Positions 7,514 to 16,900 of a DNA stretch of 32,948 nucleotides are shown here, piece by piece. The stretch's first letter is position 1, and each line of letters begins with the position of its first letter. The stretch comes from an uncultured Bacteroides sp. (GTDB lineage Bacteria; Bacteroidota; Bacteroidia; Bacteroidales; Bacteroidaceae). The stretch lies in assembly GCA_900557355.1 (NCBI GenBank), contig USSR01000007.1:1-32948 (forward strand). The letters are read 5' to 3'. A program made the position numbers and the translations under genes. The notes beneath the pieces were generated by a model. The model saw only the letters and a list, made by a program, of their open reading frames with translations, was not told the DNA's origin and ran no database searches.

Positions 7514-8742
7514 ACCTTCCCTTCTACATAGCTCGGCGCTATCTCTTCTCTAAGAAGAAACACAACGCTATCAATATCATTTCCGGCATTTCGGTGTGTG
7601 GAGTGGCATTGGCTACGTTGGCGTTGGTCTGTACACTCTCCGTGTTCAATGGTTTTCAGGATATGGTGGCAGGTCTTTTTACGGCTTTCGATCCGGAACT
7701 GAAGATTATGGTTCGTGAGGGAAAAGTCTTTGAACCGAATGGAGTTGCTTTTCAAGAGGTGCGTTCTTTGCCGGAAATTGATGTCTGGACAGAGACACTG
7801 GAAGATAACGCCATGGTGCAGTATAAAGACCGTCAGGCTATGGCAGTCATAAAAGGGGTGGAAGATAATTTTGAACAACTGACGTCTATCGACAGTTTGC
7901 TATACGGTGCAGGGGATTTTATCTTGCACGATTCCATAGTGGATTACGGGGTTTTGGGTGTGGAACTGATCTCTGAGCTGGGGACTGGTCTTCAGTTCGT
8001 AGATCCGCTTCAGGTATATGCCCCTAAGCGGAATGTACGTGTGAATGTGGCTAATCCTTCTGCTTCTTTTAATCGCGATTACCTCTTTTCTCCCGGAGTT
8101 GTGTTTGTGGTGAACCAGCAAAAATATGATGCGCGTTATATTCTCACTTCTCTTGATTTTGCACGTAATCTTTTTAATTATGATACGGAGGTATCTGCTG
8201 TTGAACTGAAGTTGAAATCGGATACAGATGCCTCTGCCGTACAGAAAAAGATTTCCCGCATCTTAGGTGATGATTTTGTGGTCTTGAACCGTTATGAGCA
8301 GCAGGCTGATGTATTCCGTATCATGGAGATAGAGAAGTTTATATCTTACCTGTTCCTTACGTTTATCCTTGCTATAGCCTGTTTCAATGTGATTGGTTCT
8401 CTTTCTATGCTTATTCTTGATAAGCGGGAGGACGTGGAAACCTTACGTAATCTTGGAGCGGATGATCGGTTAATCGCTCGCATCTTCTTGTTTGAAGGCC
8501 GGCTTATATCTTTGTTCGGTGCACTTTCCGGCATTATCCTTGGTTTGCTGTTTTGTTATATTCAGCAGCGTTTCGGCATTATTTCTTTGGGCGGTGGTAG
8601 CGGTGGCTTTATTGTGGATGCTTATCCTGTCAGTGTTCATGTAACGGACGTTATATTGGTATTTGTTACCGTGATTACCGTTGGCTTCCTTTCAGTATGG
8701 TATCCGGTACACTATCTGACGCGCAGGCTGCTGAAGAGATAA
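7510..8742 (+). CDS. LolC/LolE-type ABC transporter permease (FtsX family)
   Basis: A 410-residue inner-membrane permease. One membrane helix near the N-terminus (about 22-47) is followed by a large periplasmic MacB-PCD-like domain (about 48-270) and three further helices (about 276-303, 330-352 and 376-398), the layout of LolC/LolE. NAINIISGISVCGVALATLAL near the start and the cytoplasmic loop DKREDVETLRNLGADDRLI (304-322) are typical of the lipoprotein-releasing family. The likely role is extracting lipoproteins from the inner membrane for delivery to the outer membrane; no LolD ATPase is adjacent. Translation starts at GTG 7510, overlapping the rbfA stop by four bases (GTGA), so it is coupled to rbfA. 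Confidence 0.88.
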   Translation: MNLPFYIARRYLFSKKKHNAINIISGISVCGVALATLALVCTLSVFNGFQDMVAGLFTAFDPELKIMVREGKVFEPNGVAFQEVRSLPEIDVWTETLEDNAMVQYKDRQAMAVIKGVEDNFEQLTSIDSLLYGAGDFILHDSIVDYGVLGVELISELGTGLQFVDPLQVYAPKRNVRVNVANPSASFNRDYLFSPGVVFVVNQQKYDARYILTSLDFARNLFNYDTEVSAVELKLKSDTDASAVQKKISRILGDDFVVLNRYEQQADVFRIMEIEKFISYLFLTFILAIACFNVIGSLSMLILDKREDVETLRNLGADDRLIARIFLFEGRLISLFGALSGIILGLLFCYIQQRFGIISLGGGSGGFIVDAYPVSVHVTDVILVFVTVITVGFLSVWYPVHYLTRRLLKR

Positions 8743-8783
8743 TTGGCTAAGACTTAAGGGAGCTCAATAAAAAGTTGGATCAA

Positions 8784-8888
8784 GTTACTCTCACTACTCT
8801 CACTTTGTATATAAAGCAGTAATAATAAGAATTTTAAGTGTTAGTGAGAGTAACTTTTAAGAGTGAGAGTAAAAGGGTTACTCTCACT
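8784..8888. repeat. Palindromic repeat cluster built from GTTACTCTCACT
   Basis: GTTACTCTCACT occurs at 8784-8795 and 8877-8888, and a partial forward copy (ACTCTCACT) follows the first at 8796-8804. The exact reverse complement AGTGAGAGTAAC lies at 8843-8854, and a further reverse copy at 8862-8872. The arrangement is two forward units, two reverse units, one forward unit, so several alternative hairpins are possible. It begins about 40 bp after the permease stop codon. No T-run follows, so it is not a standard terminator. Confidence 0.8.
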
Positions 8889-8998
8889 AGCACAGTCAAC
8901 CTATATCAGGACGATGCATCTATTTACTTTATATCAGGTGTTATTCTGTTGAGAGCCAGTGGTATATCTCTTTCCCCTTAGGGATAGTTGGGTGTTGA

Positions 8999-9084
8999 CC
9001 TTGGTTAACTGGCCTATCAAACCTAGTTAACAGGCCGGTTAACCTAGGTTGACAGGCTTATTAGCCTAGGTCAATACCTAGTAG
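8999..9084. repeat. Four imperfect ~21-23-bp tandem units rich in GTTAAC and CCTAGG
   Basis: Units start at 8999 (CCTTGGTTAACTGGCC), 9022 (CCTAGTTAACAGGCC), 9043 (CCTAGGTTGACAGGC) and 9065 (CCTAGGTCAATACC). Each contains or nearly contains a palindromic core (GTTAAC, CCTAGG) and a GGCC-type tail, and the spacing is about two helical turns. It is not a CRISPR array because there are no unique spacers. It could be a structured element or a protein-binding array. Confidence 0.7.
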
Positions 9085-9278
9085 TGCTTACTGTGAAGAT
9101 GCAAACGCCCCTGCTTTGCTTTGTATTGTGCAAGGCGGATTGCAGGAAATTCTTGAGGGATATGAAATTTTTGCGGACAGTGGGGGAGGATTTATTATGT
9201 TGTCGGATTAATGGCTCAGCATAATTGTTTTCCCATTTGGCTATTCCGTCGACAAAACCTCCCCTTTCGTAGATTTTA

Positions 9279-9310
9279 TTTTCTGCTCTTCTTTTTACCC
9301 CTTACATTTG
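9279..9310 (+). promoter_or_regulatory. Promoter upstream of a candidate small RNA
   Basis: TACATTTG at 9303-9310 is a full match to TAnnTTTG. TTTT at 9279-9282 stands at the -33 position with a 20-bp spacer. Transcription would begin near 9317. No gene-sized reading frame follows before the strong terminator at 9410-9449. Confidence 0.45.
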
Positions 9311-9316
9311 CATCAA

Positions 9317-9449
9317 AATATAAACTGACGTAAAATGAAAAGTACCGGAAGTTTATAAATTTGTAGAGACTCTCTCTAAATAGCGTTTTTTCATGTATTA
9401 TTGACTGTGCCGTTCCACCCCCGTGAGGGGAGGGGACGGTTTTCTTTTT
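9317..9449 (+). ncRNA. Candidate small RNA of about 130 nt
   Basis: The stretch is bounded by a consensus -7 box ending at 9310 and a strong intrinsic terminator at 9410-9449. The only reading frame inside is seven codons (ATG at 9335, MKSTGSL), so any product is likely to be RNA or a leader peptide. It ends about 30 bp before the separate HTCS promoter. It could be an independent regulator of the neighbouring locus, or an attenuated long leader of the HTCS transcript. No known RNA family is recognised. The start is inferred from the promoter position. Confidence 0.35.
9410..9449 (+). terminator. Strong intrinsic terminator
   Basis: A stem of CCGTTCC (9410-9416) with GGGACGG (9433-9439) and CCCC (9418-9421) with GGGG (9427-9430) closes a CGTGA loop, with a small internal loop. 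TTTTCTTTTT follows at 9440-9449. The reverse strand has no T-run, so it works in the plus direction. The nearest upstream plus gene ends 670 bp earlier, which suggests that it serves a shorter local transcript. Confidence 0.75.
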
Positions 9450-9458
9450 ATGGGAATC

Positions 9459-9488
9459 TTTATCAGATATATTTTTTCTATATCTTTG
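9459..9488 (+). promoter_or_regulatory. Promoter for the HTCS gene
   Basis: TATCTTTG at 9481-9488 is a full -7 match, and TTTA at 9459-9462 stands at -33 with an 18-bp spacer. Transcription would start near 9495, only about 12 nt before the first ATG (9507) and 27 nt before the second (9522). This spacing makes the second ATG a realistic start. Confidence 0.55.
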
Positions 9489-9506
9489 CATCACTGATAA
9501 TCTAAT

Positions 9507-12500
9507 ATGGAAAACATAACAATGAAATTGTCAACGATCAAAGTGATAAGACTCTTGCTGTTTATTGTCTTATTGCTTAACTCCCCGCTTCATGCACAAG
9601 ATCACTATGCGTTTACTCCCATCGATTGCAGTGACGGACTTTCGGGCAACAGAGTCCGCAATATCATTCAGTTGCGGGATGGGCGCATTGCAATCAATGC
9701 CAATGAGATCGTCAGCATCTACGATGGAACTTCTTTTCAATATTTCCATTATAATATAATTCCTCTTAATGACTATGCCGGGCATCATCGCATTTATGTG
9801 AATGAGGGCTATATTTATATCAAAGACTGGTATAAGCTAATGGCCATCAACATTAATGAAGAACGCTTTGAACAGCATTTGGACGATCTGTTTAAGTCTT
9901 ATGGTGTAAAGGGGGCGTTGGTGAACTTCTTTGTGGATGAGGCAGGTAATTATTGGATGCTGACGGATGATGATGTACTGCTGTACAGGGATTATGCCGG
10001 TGGGAAGACTGTTGAGTTTTTGAAGAATGTTTCAATGAACGGAGATGTACGTGACAGGCTTTTGGATATAGCGGTAGTAAATCAACAAGTCTTTTTGTTC
10101 TACAATTCAAGTCTCATGGTCTGTTATGATCTGGAAACATCCAGAGAATTGTATCGGGAATATGCACTGGATGAAAAGCAGGACAGGTCTGCTACTCTGT
10201 TGGTTGTCCCCCGGGGAAAGTACTTGTACTATTTGATGAATGGACGAAAGACTGAAGCTTTACGTTTTGATATTGAACTGCGTAAGTGGGAAGTAATATT
10301 AGAAACTGAATATAGGCTGAATGTGCTTTCTGTAGGCAAAGAGCACGATATATGGATAACTAGTCAGGCTGGCCTGTGGGTGTGTGACGAAAAACTGCAA
10401 AACAAACAATTTATCCCTACGCTGGAATTTGTAGATGGTAAAGAGATAAAAACGGAAGTCAGTACAGTCTTTAATGATAACCAGGGAGGAACTTGGATCG
10501 GGACTTTGGACAGAGGAATATGTTATTACCATCCTAATCGTTTCAAATTTAAAAATGTAGGTAAAGTGTTTTTCCCTAATATTGATCAGAATGGGGAAGT
10601 TAGTGTGTCGTGTTTTGTAGAAGATGCTCATGGTGGAATCCTGGTAGGTACCCGCCAGGGACTTTTACGGTACTCTTTATCTGAGAGCAAATTATCTTTT
10701 GAGGCAGGATTGCCCCGCAATTTACGGTGTAACGGGTTAACTAAAGATAGCCGGCAGCGGATATGGCTTTCATCGGTTGAGGCACTGTTCTGTATTCAGA
10801 ATGGAAAGAGCAGAAGTTATCCTGTACGTGATGTAGCAAAGGTATTTGAAGCACCGGATAAGAACCTGTACATCTGTTCATATATAGATGGCCTGTGTCT
10901 TTTGAATCCTGATACTGGAGAACTTAAGAAGATAGAGGAAAGTGAAGGGCGACAAATCAACTCCGTTTCGCAGATCAGGAATTATAAAGAGGGCATGCTG
11001 ATAGGAATCTGCAATTTAGGATTGTTTACCTATGATTATAAAAAGCAGGTTCTGACGGCACCGGTGTTTAAAGATAAAAAGGCCTGGCAAGATTTCTACG
11101 ATCTTCATCATTATTCCGATCTGTATGTAGATAGCCGTAATTTGATTTGGCTTGCCACACAGGATGGCCTGATAGTCTGGAATCCGAAGAATGAAGAGAT
11201 TAGGATGTTTTATATGGAAAACGGTTTGGTAAACAATAGTATACAGGCAATATCCGAAGATCGTCACCACGTGATGTGGATTACTACTTCTTATGGAATA
11301 TCTTGTGTGAATGTAGTTCAGGAAGGAGGAAGAACAGAATACTCTTTTTCCAACTTTAATCATAGTGATGGAGTGATAGAACGGGAATTCTTGGAAAGAT
11401 CCGTATATGTAACGAAGGATGATGTAATTCTGATGGGAGGAATTGATGGTTTCAACGAATTCCGAATTAATAAACTGCCTCCGGTGAAACAAGATATGAA
11501 ACCTCTCTTCGTGAACTTTCATCTTTTCGGGAAAAAGGTGGAGATGGATAAGGCTTATGATGGCAATGTACTATTGAGCGAGCCTGTAAGCGCAACTCAA
11601 AAGATTATCTTGAATTATGACCAGAACTTTGTATCATTTGATTTCTCTGCACTGAACTATATCAATAGATCACAGACTCACTATCGCTACCGGCTGACGG
11701 GGTTGGATAAGGAGTGGCACGAAATAGTTTCTCCTACAGGGACAGGAACTGCCTCTTATGCCAATCTTCCTTCGGGTACGTATGATCTGGAAGTATATGC
11801 GGCAAACAACAGTAAGCAGTGGGGAAGTAACTGTGCAACTATACAAATCATTGTAAAGGACCCGTATTGGAAAACTCCTTTGGCTTATTTCATTTATTGC
11901 CTGTTGATTGCCCTTTCCATATATTGGGCTCTTTACAGTTATTTGCGAATGAATAAGAGGAAGTTGCAAAAAGCTCAGGAAGAAGAACTGAATCAAATGA
12001 AATTTCGCTTCTTTACCAATATAAGCCATGAATTCCGCACACCGCTGACTCTGATCATAACCCCATTGGAATCTCTTATTAAGGAAGTCGGCGACATAGC
12101 CCTGAAAAAGAGATTACAATCCATTTACCGTAATTCCAAAGAACTGTTGGACCTCGTCAATCAATTGTTGGACTTCAGGCGTTTGGAGGTTCATGGAGAG
12201 AAGCTGTTTCTTGTTAAGGGGAATATAGCGGAGTTTGTGTCTTCGATAAAATCCTCTTTTGATTATCTGGCTCAGGAAAAGGAGATTTCTTTTGAGATAG
12301 ATGATAAGATTGCAGAAGATTTATATATAAGTTTCGACCGTGAGAAGATACAAAAGGTACTGAATAATCTATTGTCTAATGCATTCAAGTTCACACCTGC
12401 AGGAGGTATGGTGACGATAACTCTCGATACTTGTAAGGAACCGGACGGGGTACAGTACTTCCGTCTTTCCGTGAAAGATACCGGAGCAGGGATTCCTCGA

Positions 12501-13544
12501 AAGAACCTTTCCCATATTTTTGAGCGTTTCTATCAAGTGAAAGAGGAAGAAGATAAAATAGGTAGTGGAATCGGTCTTCATCTGGTGAAAGAGTATGTAG
12601 AGTTGCATTCCGGAAAGATAGAAGTGGAGAGTGAAGTAAATAAAGGCAGTTTGTTTACTGTATATCTACCTGTGCGTACTGATGTAGAAGTGGATACGGA
12701 GTTACCGAAAGAGGAAAATACTTTCATCGGGGATGAATTGAATCCTGATGTGGAAAGTGATCAGGACCTGCAAACGGATAAAGAGTACACTATACTTCTG
12801 GTTGAAGATAATAAAGAATTCCGGCATTACATGTTTGAACTGCTTTCCAAGAAATACAATGTATTGGAAGCCGGTGATGGGGAAGAAGGAGAACGGATTG
12901 CTACTACAAAGTTTCCCGATTTGATAATCAGTGATATCATGATGCCGAAGGTGGATGGTCTGGAGTTATGTAAACGCATCAAGTCCAATATACAGGTGTC
13001 GCATATCCCTGTCATATTACTGACTGCCCGTTCTACGGACGAAAGTAAATTGTTCGGGTACGAATCCGGTGCGGATGAATATATATCCAAACCGTTTAAT
13101 CTGGATATTCTGTTATTGAGAATACAGAAACTGATAAACGAAGAGAAAGCCCGTCAGAGATCTTTTTCACAGGGAATAAATATTAATCCGGGAGAGGTTA
13201 CCATCACTTCTATTGATGAACAGTTTATAGAGAAGGTTTGCGCATTGATTCAAAAGAATATAGATAATCCCGAATATTCAGTAGAGAAGCTGAGTGCTGA
13301 TGTTGGGATGGAGCGTACGGTACTATATCGTAAATTGAATGCTATTGCCGGCCAGACTCCTTCTGATTTTATCCGTTCCATTCGTTTGAAGCATGCTGCT
13401 CAATTGCTGAATAAAGGATATCAGGTAGGTGAAGTGGCCGATATGGTTGGTTTCAATACTCCTAAATATTTCACAAAGTACTTCAAACAGGCGTTTGGTG
13501 TAACGCCTTCGCAGTATAAGACTAATATGACTGGGGAGAGTTGA
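9507..13544 (+). CDS. Hybrid two-component system sensor/regulator (HTCS)
   Basis: A 1345-residue one-protein signalling system of the kind that controls Bacteroides PULs. Order of parts: signal peptide ending near A30; periplasmic propeller repeats about 35-655 (for example GGTWIGTLDRGICYY and NLIWLATQDGLIVWNP); Y_Y_Y domain about 695-785; membrane helix about 790-812; HisKA with NISHEFRTPL (H841); HATPase with NNLLSNAFKFT (about N958), DTGAGIP (D991) and GSGIGLHLV; receiver domain about 1094-1207 with acidic pocket E1100/D1101, phospho-acceptor D1143 in ISDIMMPKVDG, T1173 and K1195; AraC-type DNA-binding domain about 1237-1338. All catalytic residues are intact. It should sense an oligosaccharide in the periplasm and switch on the susC operon next to it. 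The second ATG at 9522 would give a tidier signal peptide (MKLSTIKVIRLLLFIVLLL). Confidence 0.95.
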   Translation: MENITMKLSTIKVIRLLLFIVLLLNSPLHAQDHYAFTPIDCSDGLSGNRVRNIIQLRDGRIAINANEIVSIYDGTSFQYFHYNIIPLNDYAGHHRIYVNEGYIYIKDWYKLMAININEERFEQHLDDLFKSYGVKGALVNFFVDEAGNYWMLTDDDVLLYRDYAGGKTVEFLKNVSMNGDVRDRLLDIAVVNQQVFLFYNSSLMVCYDLETSRELYREYALDEKQDRSATLLVVPRGKYLYYLMNGRKTEALRFDIELRKWEVILETEYRLNVLSVGKEHDIWITSQAGLWVCDEKLQNKQFIPTLEFVDGKEIKTEVSTVFNDNQGGTWIGTLDRGICYYHPNRFKFKNVGKVFFPNIDQNGEVSVSCFVEDAHGGILVGTRQGLLRYSLSESKLSFEAGLPRNLRCNGLTKDSRQRIWLSSVEALFCIQNGKSRSYPVRDVAKVFEAPDKNLYICSYIDGLCLLNPDTGELKKIEESEGRQINSVSQIRNYKEGMLIGICNLGLFTYDYKKQVLTAPVFKDKKAWQDFYDLHHYSDLYVDSRNLIWLATQDGLIVWNPKNEEIRMFYMENGLVNNSIQAISEDRHHVMWITTSYGISCVNVVQEGGRTEYSFSNFNHSDGVIEREFLERSVYVTKDDVILMGGIDGFNEFRINKLPPVKQDMKPLFVNFHLFGKKVEMDKAYDGNVLLSEPVSATQKIILNYDQNFVSFDFSALNYINRSQTHYRYRLTGLDKEWHEIVSPTGTGTASYANLPSGTYDLEVYAANNSKQWGSNCATIQIIVKDPYWKTPLAYFIYCLLIALSIYWALYSYLRMNKRKLQKAQEEELNQMKFRFFTNISHEFRTPLTLIITPLESLIKEVGDIALKKRLQSIYRNSKELLDLVNQLLDFRRLEVHGEKLFLVKGNIAEFVSSIKSSFDYLAQEKEISFEIDDKIAEDLYISFDREKIQKVLNNLLSNAFKFTPAGGMVTITLDTCKEPDGVQYFRLSVKDTGAGIPRKNLSHIFERFYQVKEEEDKIGSGIGLHLVKEYVELHSGKIEVESEVNKGSLFTVYLPVRTDVEVDTELPKEENTFIGDELNPDVESDQDLQTDKEYTILLVEDNKEFRHYMFELLSKKYNVLEAGDGEEGERIATTKFPDLIISDIMMPKVDGLELCKRIKSNIQVSHIPVILLTARSTDESKLFGYESGADEYISKPFNLDILLLRIQKLINEEKARQRSFSQGININPGEVTITSIDEQFIEKVCALIQKNIDNPEYSVEKLSADVGMERTVLYRKLNAIAGQTPSDFIRSIRLKHAAQLLNKGYQVGEVADMVGFNTPKYFTKYFKQAFGVTPSQYKTNMTGES

Positions 13545-13572
13545 TTCATAACTTTCGGGTTATGAGCAAAAT

Positions 13573-13652
13573 GTGATAAGGTGATAGGGTGATAAAGTGA
13601 TAGCGAGATAACGCAGCCACTTTATCACCCTATCACCTTACCGCCTTATCAC
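13573..13652. repeat. 8-bp tandem repeat forming a 22-bp perfect stem-loop after the HTCS gene
   Basis: Five consecutive 8-mers of the type GTGATAnn start at 13573, 13581, 13589, 13597 and 13605 (the last is GAGATAAC). The segment 13578-13599 is an exact reverse complement of 13618-13639, giving a 22-bp stem and an 18-nt loop. A further TTATCAC at 13646-13652 could pair with GTGATAA at 13573-13579 after a 6-nt bulge. A T-rich stretch follows near 13655-13670, so it could end HTCS transcription in the plus direction. Confidence 0.8.
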
Positions 13653-13783
13653 TCTTTTATTCCTTTCTTTTCCGATTAGTGTAATTAGTCGTATCTTATT
13701 GAATGTCGGTTTTTGCCAGTTAACTGGTAAGATTCAGGTAAACCCCTTGCCTACTGTGTATTTTTCCTTTGAAAACAACGAAA

Positions 13784-13814
13784 TGTACCCTAAAAAGCAA
13801 CAAGCTGACCCCTA
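13784..13814 (+). promoter_or_regulatory. Candidate HTCS binding site: direct repeat with 22-bp period
   Basis: TGTACCCTA at 13784-13792 is repeated as TGACCCCTA at 13806-13814, an offset of 22 bp or about two helical turns. The second half-site ends 19 bp before the -7 box of the susC promoter, at the place where a -33 element would be and is missing. That layout suits an activator of the AraC DNA-binding class, such as the HTCS C-terminal domain. Binding is inferred, not shown. Confidence 0.4.
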
Positions 13815-13833
13815 CTCAGAGTCGTCTTCCCGG

Positions 13834-13841
13834 TACTTTTG
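13834..13841 (+). promoter_or_regulatory. -7 box of the susC operon promoter
   Basis: TACTTTTG fully matches TAnnTTTG. There is no TTTG at -33, consistent with dependence on an activator. Transcription would start near 13848, leaving a leader of about 120 nt before the susC ATG. The leader has no obvious riboswitch or terminator. Confidence 0.55.
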
Positions 13842-13969
13842 CAATTGAAATAACCGAGTATTAACCCATAAATCAATTGCCATGGAAAATGCACCTTAAA
13901 AGTCGTATCATGTTTTTTACCTTTATTTCTAACTTTAATTAATTAACCGTTTTATGAATTATTTAATGC

Positions 13970-16900
13970 ATGAAAAATCATAATCTGTTTTTAACACCAG
14001 ATTACCGGTATCGTTTACCGGAATCTAATTTTAAGAAACTAATACTTTCACTGATTATCCTTCTGAGTTTTGTTCATGTGGCAGCACAGAATAATATAAA
14101 TATCAGTGGGACTGTTGTGGATGATCAGGGGGAAGCTGTGATAGGAGCCAGTGTAGTTGCTCAGAAAAGTAAGAATGGTACAATAACCGATGTGGAAGGT
14201 AATTTTAAACTGTCGGTTCGTTCTAATGATGTCCTGACTATCTCTTTTATAGGATATATCACCCAAACAGTTCCGGTGTCCGGCAAAAACAATATTGTTG
14301 TGACACTGAAAGAAAATAGTATGTTGCTGGATGAAGTAGTAGTCACTGGTTTTGGACTTGCCCAGAAGAAGGCTTCTGTTACGGGTGCAATTTCTTCTGT
14401 GGGTGCACAGGAATTGGCGCATGCAAAGTCGGTAACGGCTACAGGTGCACTGGTAGGTAAGCTCCCCGGTGTAAATTTCCGTCAGGATAACGGACGTCCG
14501 GGTGCCGCTCCCAATATCCAGATCAGAAACATGGGAACGCCCTTAATCATTATTGACGGTGTGCAGAAAGATTCCGGTAACCTGAATAACCTGGATTTTA
14601 ATGATATCGAATCTGTTTCTGTATTGAAGGATGCTTCGGCGGCTATTTATGGTATGCAGGCCGCTAATGGTGTAGTGGTAATTACTACCAAAAGAGGACA
14701 GAAGAACCAAAAGTTGAAAGTCAATGTGAATGGGTATTATGGATGGCAGTTACCTTCTAACTATCCGAAACCCGCTTCGGCAGAAGATTATCTGGCAGCT
14801 ATCATACAAACTGAAACTATAAATGGAACTCCGAGAACCGTTACGAAAGAAGAATACCAGAAATGGGTGGATAAGGTTGACGAAGAACATACCTCTTTCG
14901 ACTGGTATAAATACATATGGGTAAGTGCTCCGCAATCCTATATCAATGCCAATGTTTCTGGTGGAACGGAGAAAGTTAGATATTATTTAAGTTTAGGACA
15001 TATTGATCAGGAAGGAAATATCAGAGGCTTTAACGGTTTCAACAGAACCAATATGCAGTCTAATATCGACATTGATATTACGAATAGGTTCAAAGTCGGT
15101 GTAGCAATTAACGGACGCATAGAGACTACCGATAATCCGGGATTGCCGGGTGACGACTATAATCTGCCTATCTATGGGGCTTATAACAACCTGCCGACTA
15201 AAAAGCCTTATGCCAATAATAATCCTAAGTATCCGGCTATATCGGCACCTTGGGCTCAAGACAGTTTCGGCTGGATGAATTATGAACATGCGGGGAGATA
15301 TAAAGATCAGTGGAAGGTCATTCAGATTAACGGTACTGCCGAATATGAAATACTGAAAGGCCTGAAAGCAAGAGGACTGTTCAGCTATTGGTTGGCAAAC
15401 AGGAGACAGTCGAACCGGGAATACTCCTATAAATTCTATGAGTATGACAAGGAAAATGATGTCTATAATGTTGTGGAAACAGGTACGGCACGTTATACGG
15501 AAAGAAGTATGGAGATGAAAGAAGAACTGACTTCCAATATTCAACTGTCGTATGAAAATACGTTTGCACTTCATCATGTGAATGCGGTTGTGGGCTTTGA
15601 GGCAAAGAAAGGCACTTATCCAAGAATGTATGCATTGGGAAATCCTCCGGCAAACGGAATCCCTTATATTGATAAAACCAGTCTGTCTACTTTTACCGAT
15701 GGTATTGGTAACCCGCAGACACGTATGGGATATATAGGTCGCCTGAACTACGACTACGCAAATAAGTACATCATCGAATTATCCGGTAGATATGATGGCT
15801 CTTACCGGTATAAACGGGGGAAACGTTGGGGATTCTTCCCATCGGCTTCTATCGGTTACCGGGTTACGGAAGAGAAGTTCTGGCAGGATGTCGATTTCCT
15901 GAAAGACAATATCACCAATCTGAAAATCCGTGCTTCTTATGGTGTGTTAGGTGAAGAATTGGGTACGGCTTTAAGCCATATTGTTGGCTATAATTATAAT
16001 GACGGTGGTGCTGTGATTGACGGTGGGCTGGTTACCGGTAGTACTGTTACAGGATTGGCAACCGATAATATCACATGGGGTAAATCGAAGATACTGAATA
16101 TCGGTATTGATCTGGGCTTCTTGGATAATCGCCTGAATGCTTCTTTTGACTATTTCAACAGAGATCAGACTGGATTGCTGGCAAGCCGTTATGATGTGCA
16201 GATCCCGGAAGAAGTGGGATTCTCACTGCCTCAGGAAAACCTGAACTCTAATTATGCCAGGGGATTCGATGCCTCTGTGAATTGGAGAGACCGAATTGGA
16301 GATGTGAATTATACAGTAGGAGGTAACGTTACTTATTCACGTTGGTATGTGGGAGATCGGTACAAGCCCAGATTCTCCAGTGAATGGCAGAAGTTCCGTT
16401 ATCAGGCAGGAAATATAAAAGGACGTTATACGGATGTGGAGTTCTCGCTCGTTTCGGATGGACAATTCCAGAGTTGGGAAGAAATAGCAAATCACCCTAT
16501 TGATCAGGACCATCAAGGTAATATAACTTTGAAGCCCGGTGATGCAAAATATAAAGATATGAATGGAGATGGCTTAATTAATGATGCTGACTGGCGTGCA
16601 ATTGGTTATCGTAAAGGAGGTACTCCGTGGGTTAATTTTGCATTTAATTTGGCCTTAGATTGGAAGGGGATTGACTTCCGTGCAGATTTCGTAGGTGCAA
16701 CTGCCTATACTTATGTTCAACAAGGTTTTTTGAGATACTTTGATTCTAATAAAAATCTATCTCAATATCTTTGGGATAATTCAACTAGGCTTGTGGATAT
16801 CTGGGATGTTGACAGTGGTTTTAATATTGGTAAATATCCGTTGGCTTTACGTACCCGGAATAGCAGTGATTGTACACATTGGCCCAGTGATTTCTGGTAT

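Noticed and set aside
8999..9084. Possible CRISPR-like array
   Set aside because: The units are contiguous and diverged with no unique spacers, and no cas genes are present.
9099..9224. A 41-codon frame (MQTPLLCFVLCKADCRKF...) in the long gap before the HTCS gene
   Set aside because: It has five cysteines but no recognisable family, no promoter or ribosome-binding signal close by, and the length expected by chance; not strong enough to call a gene.
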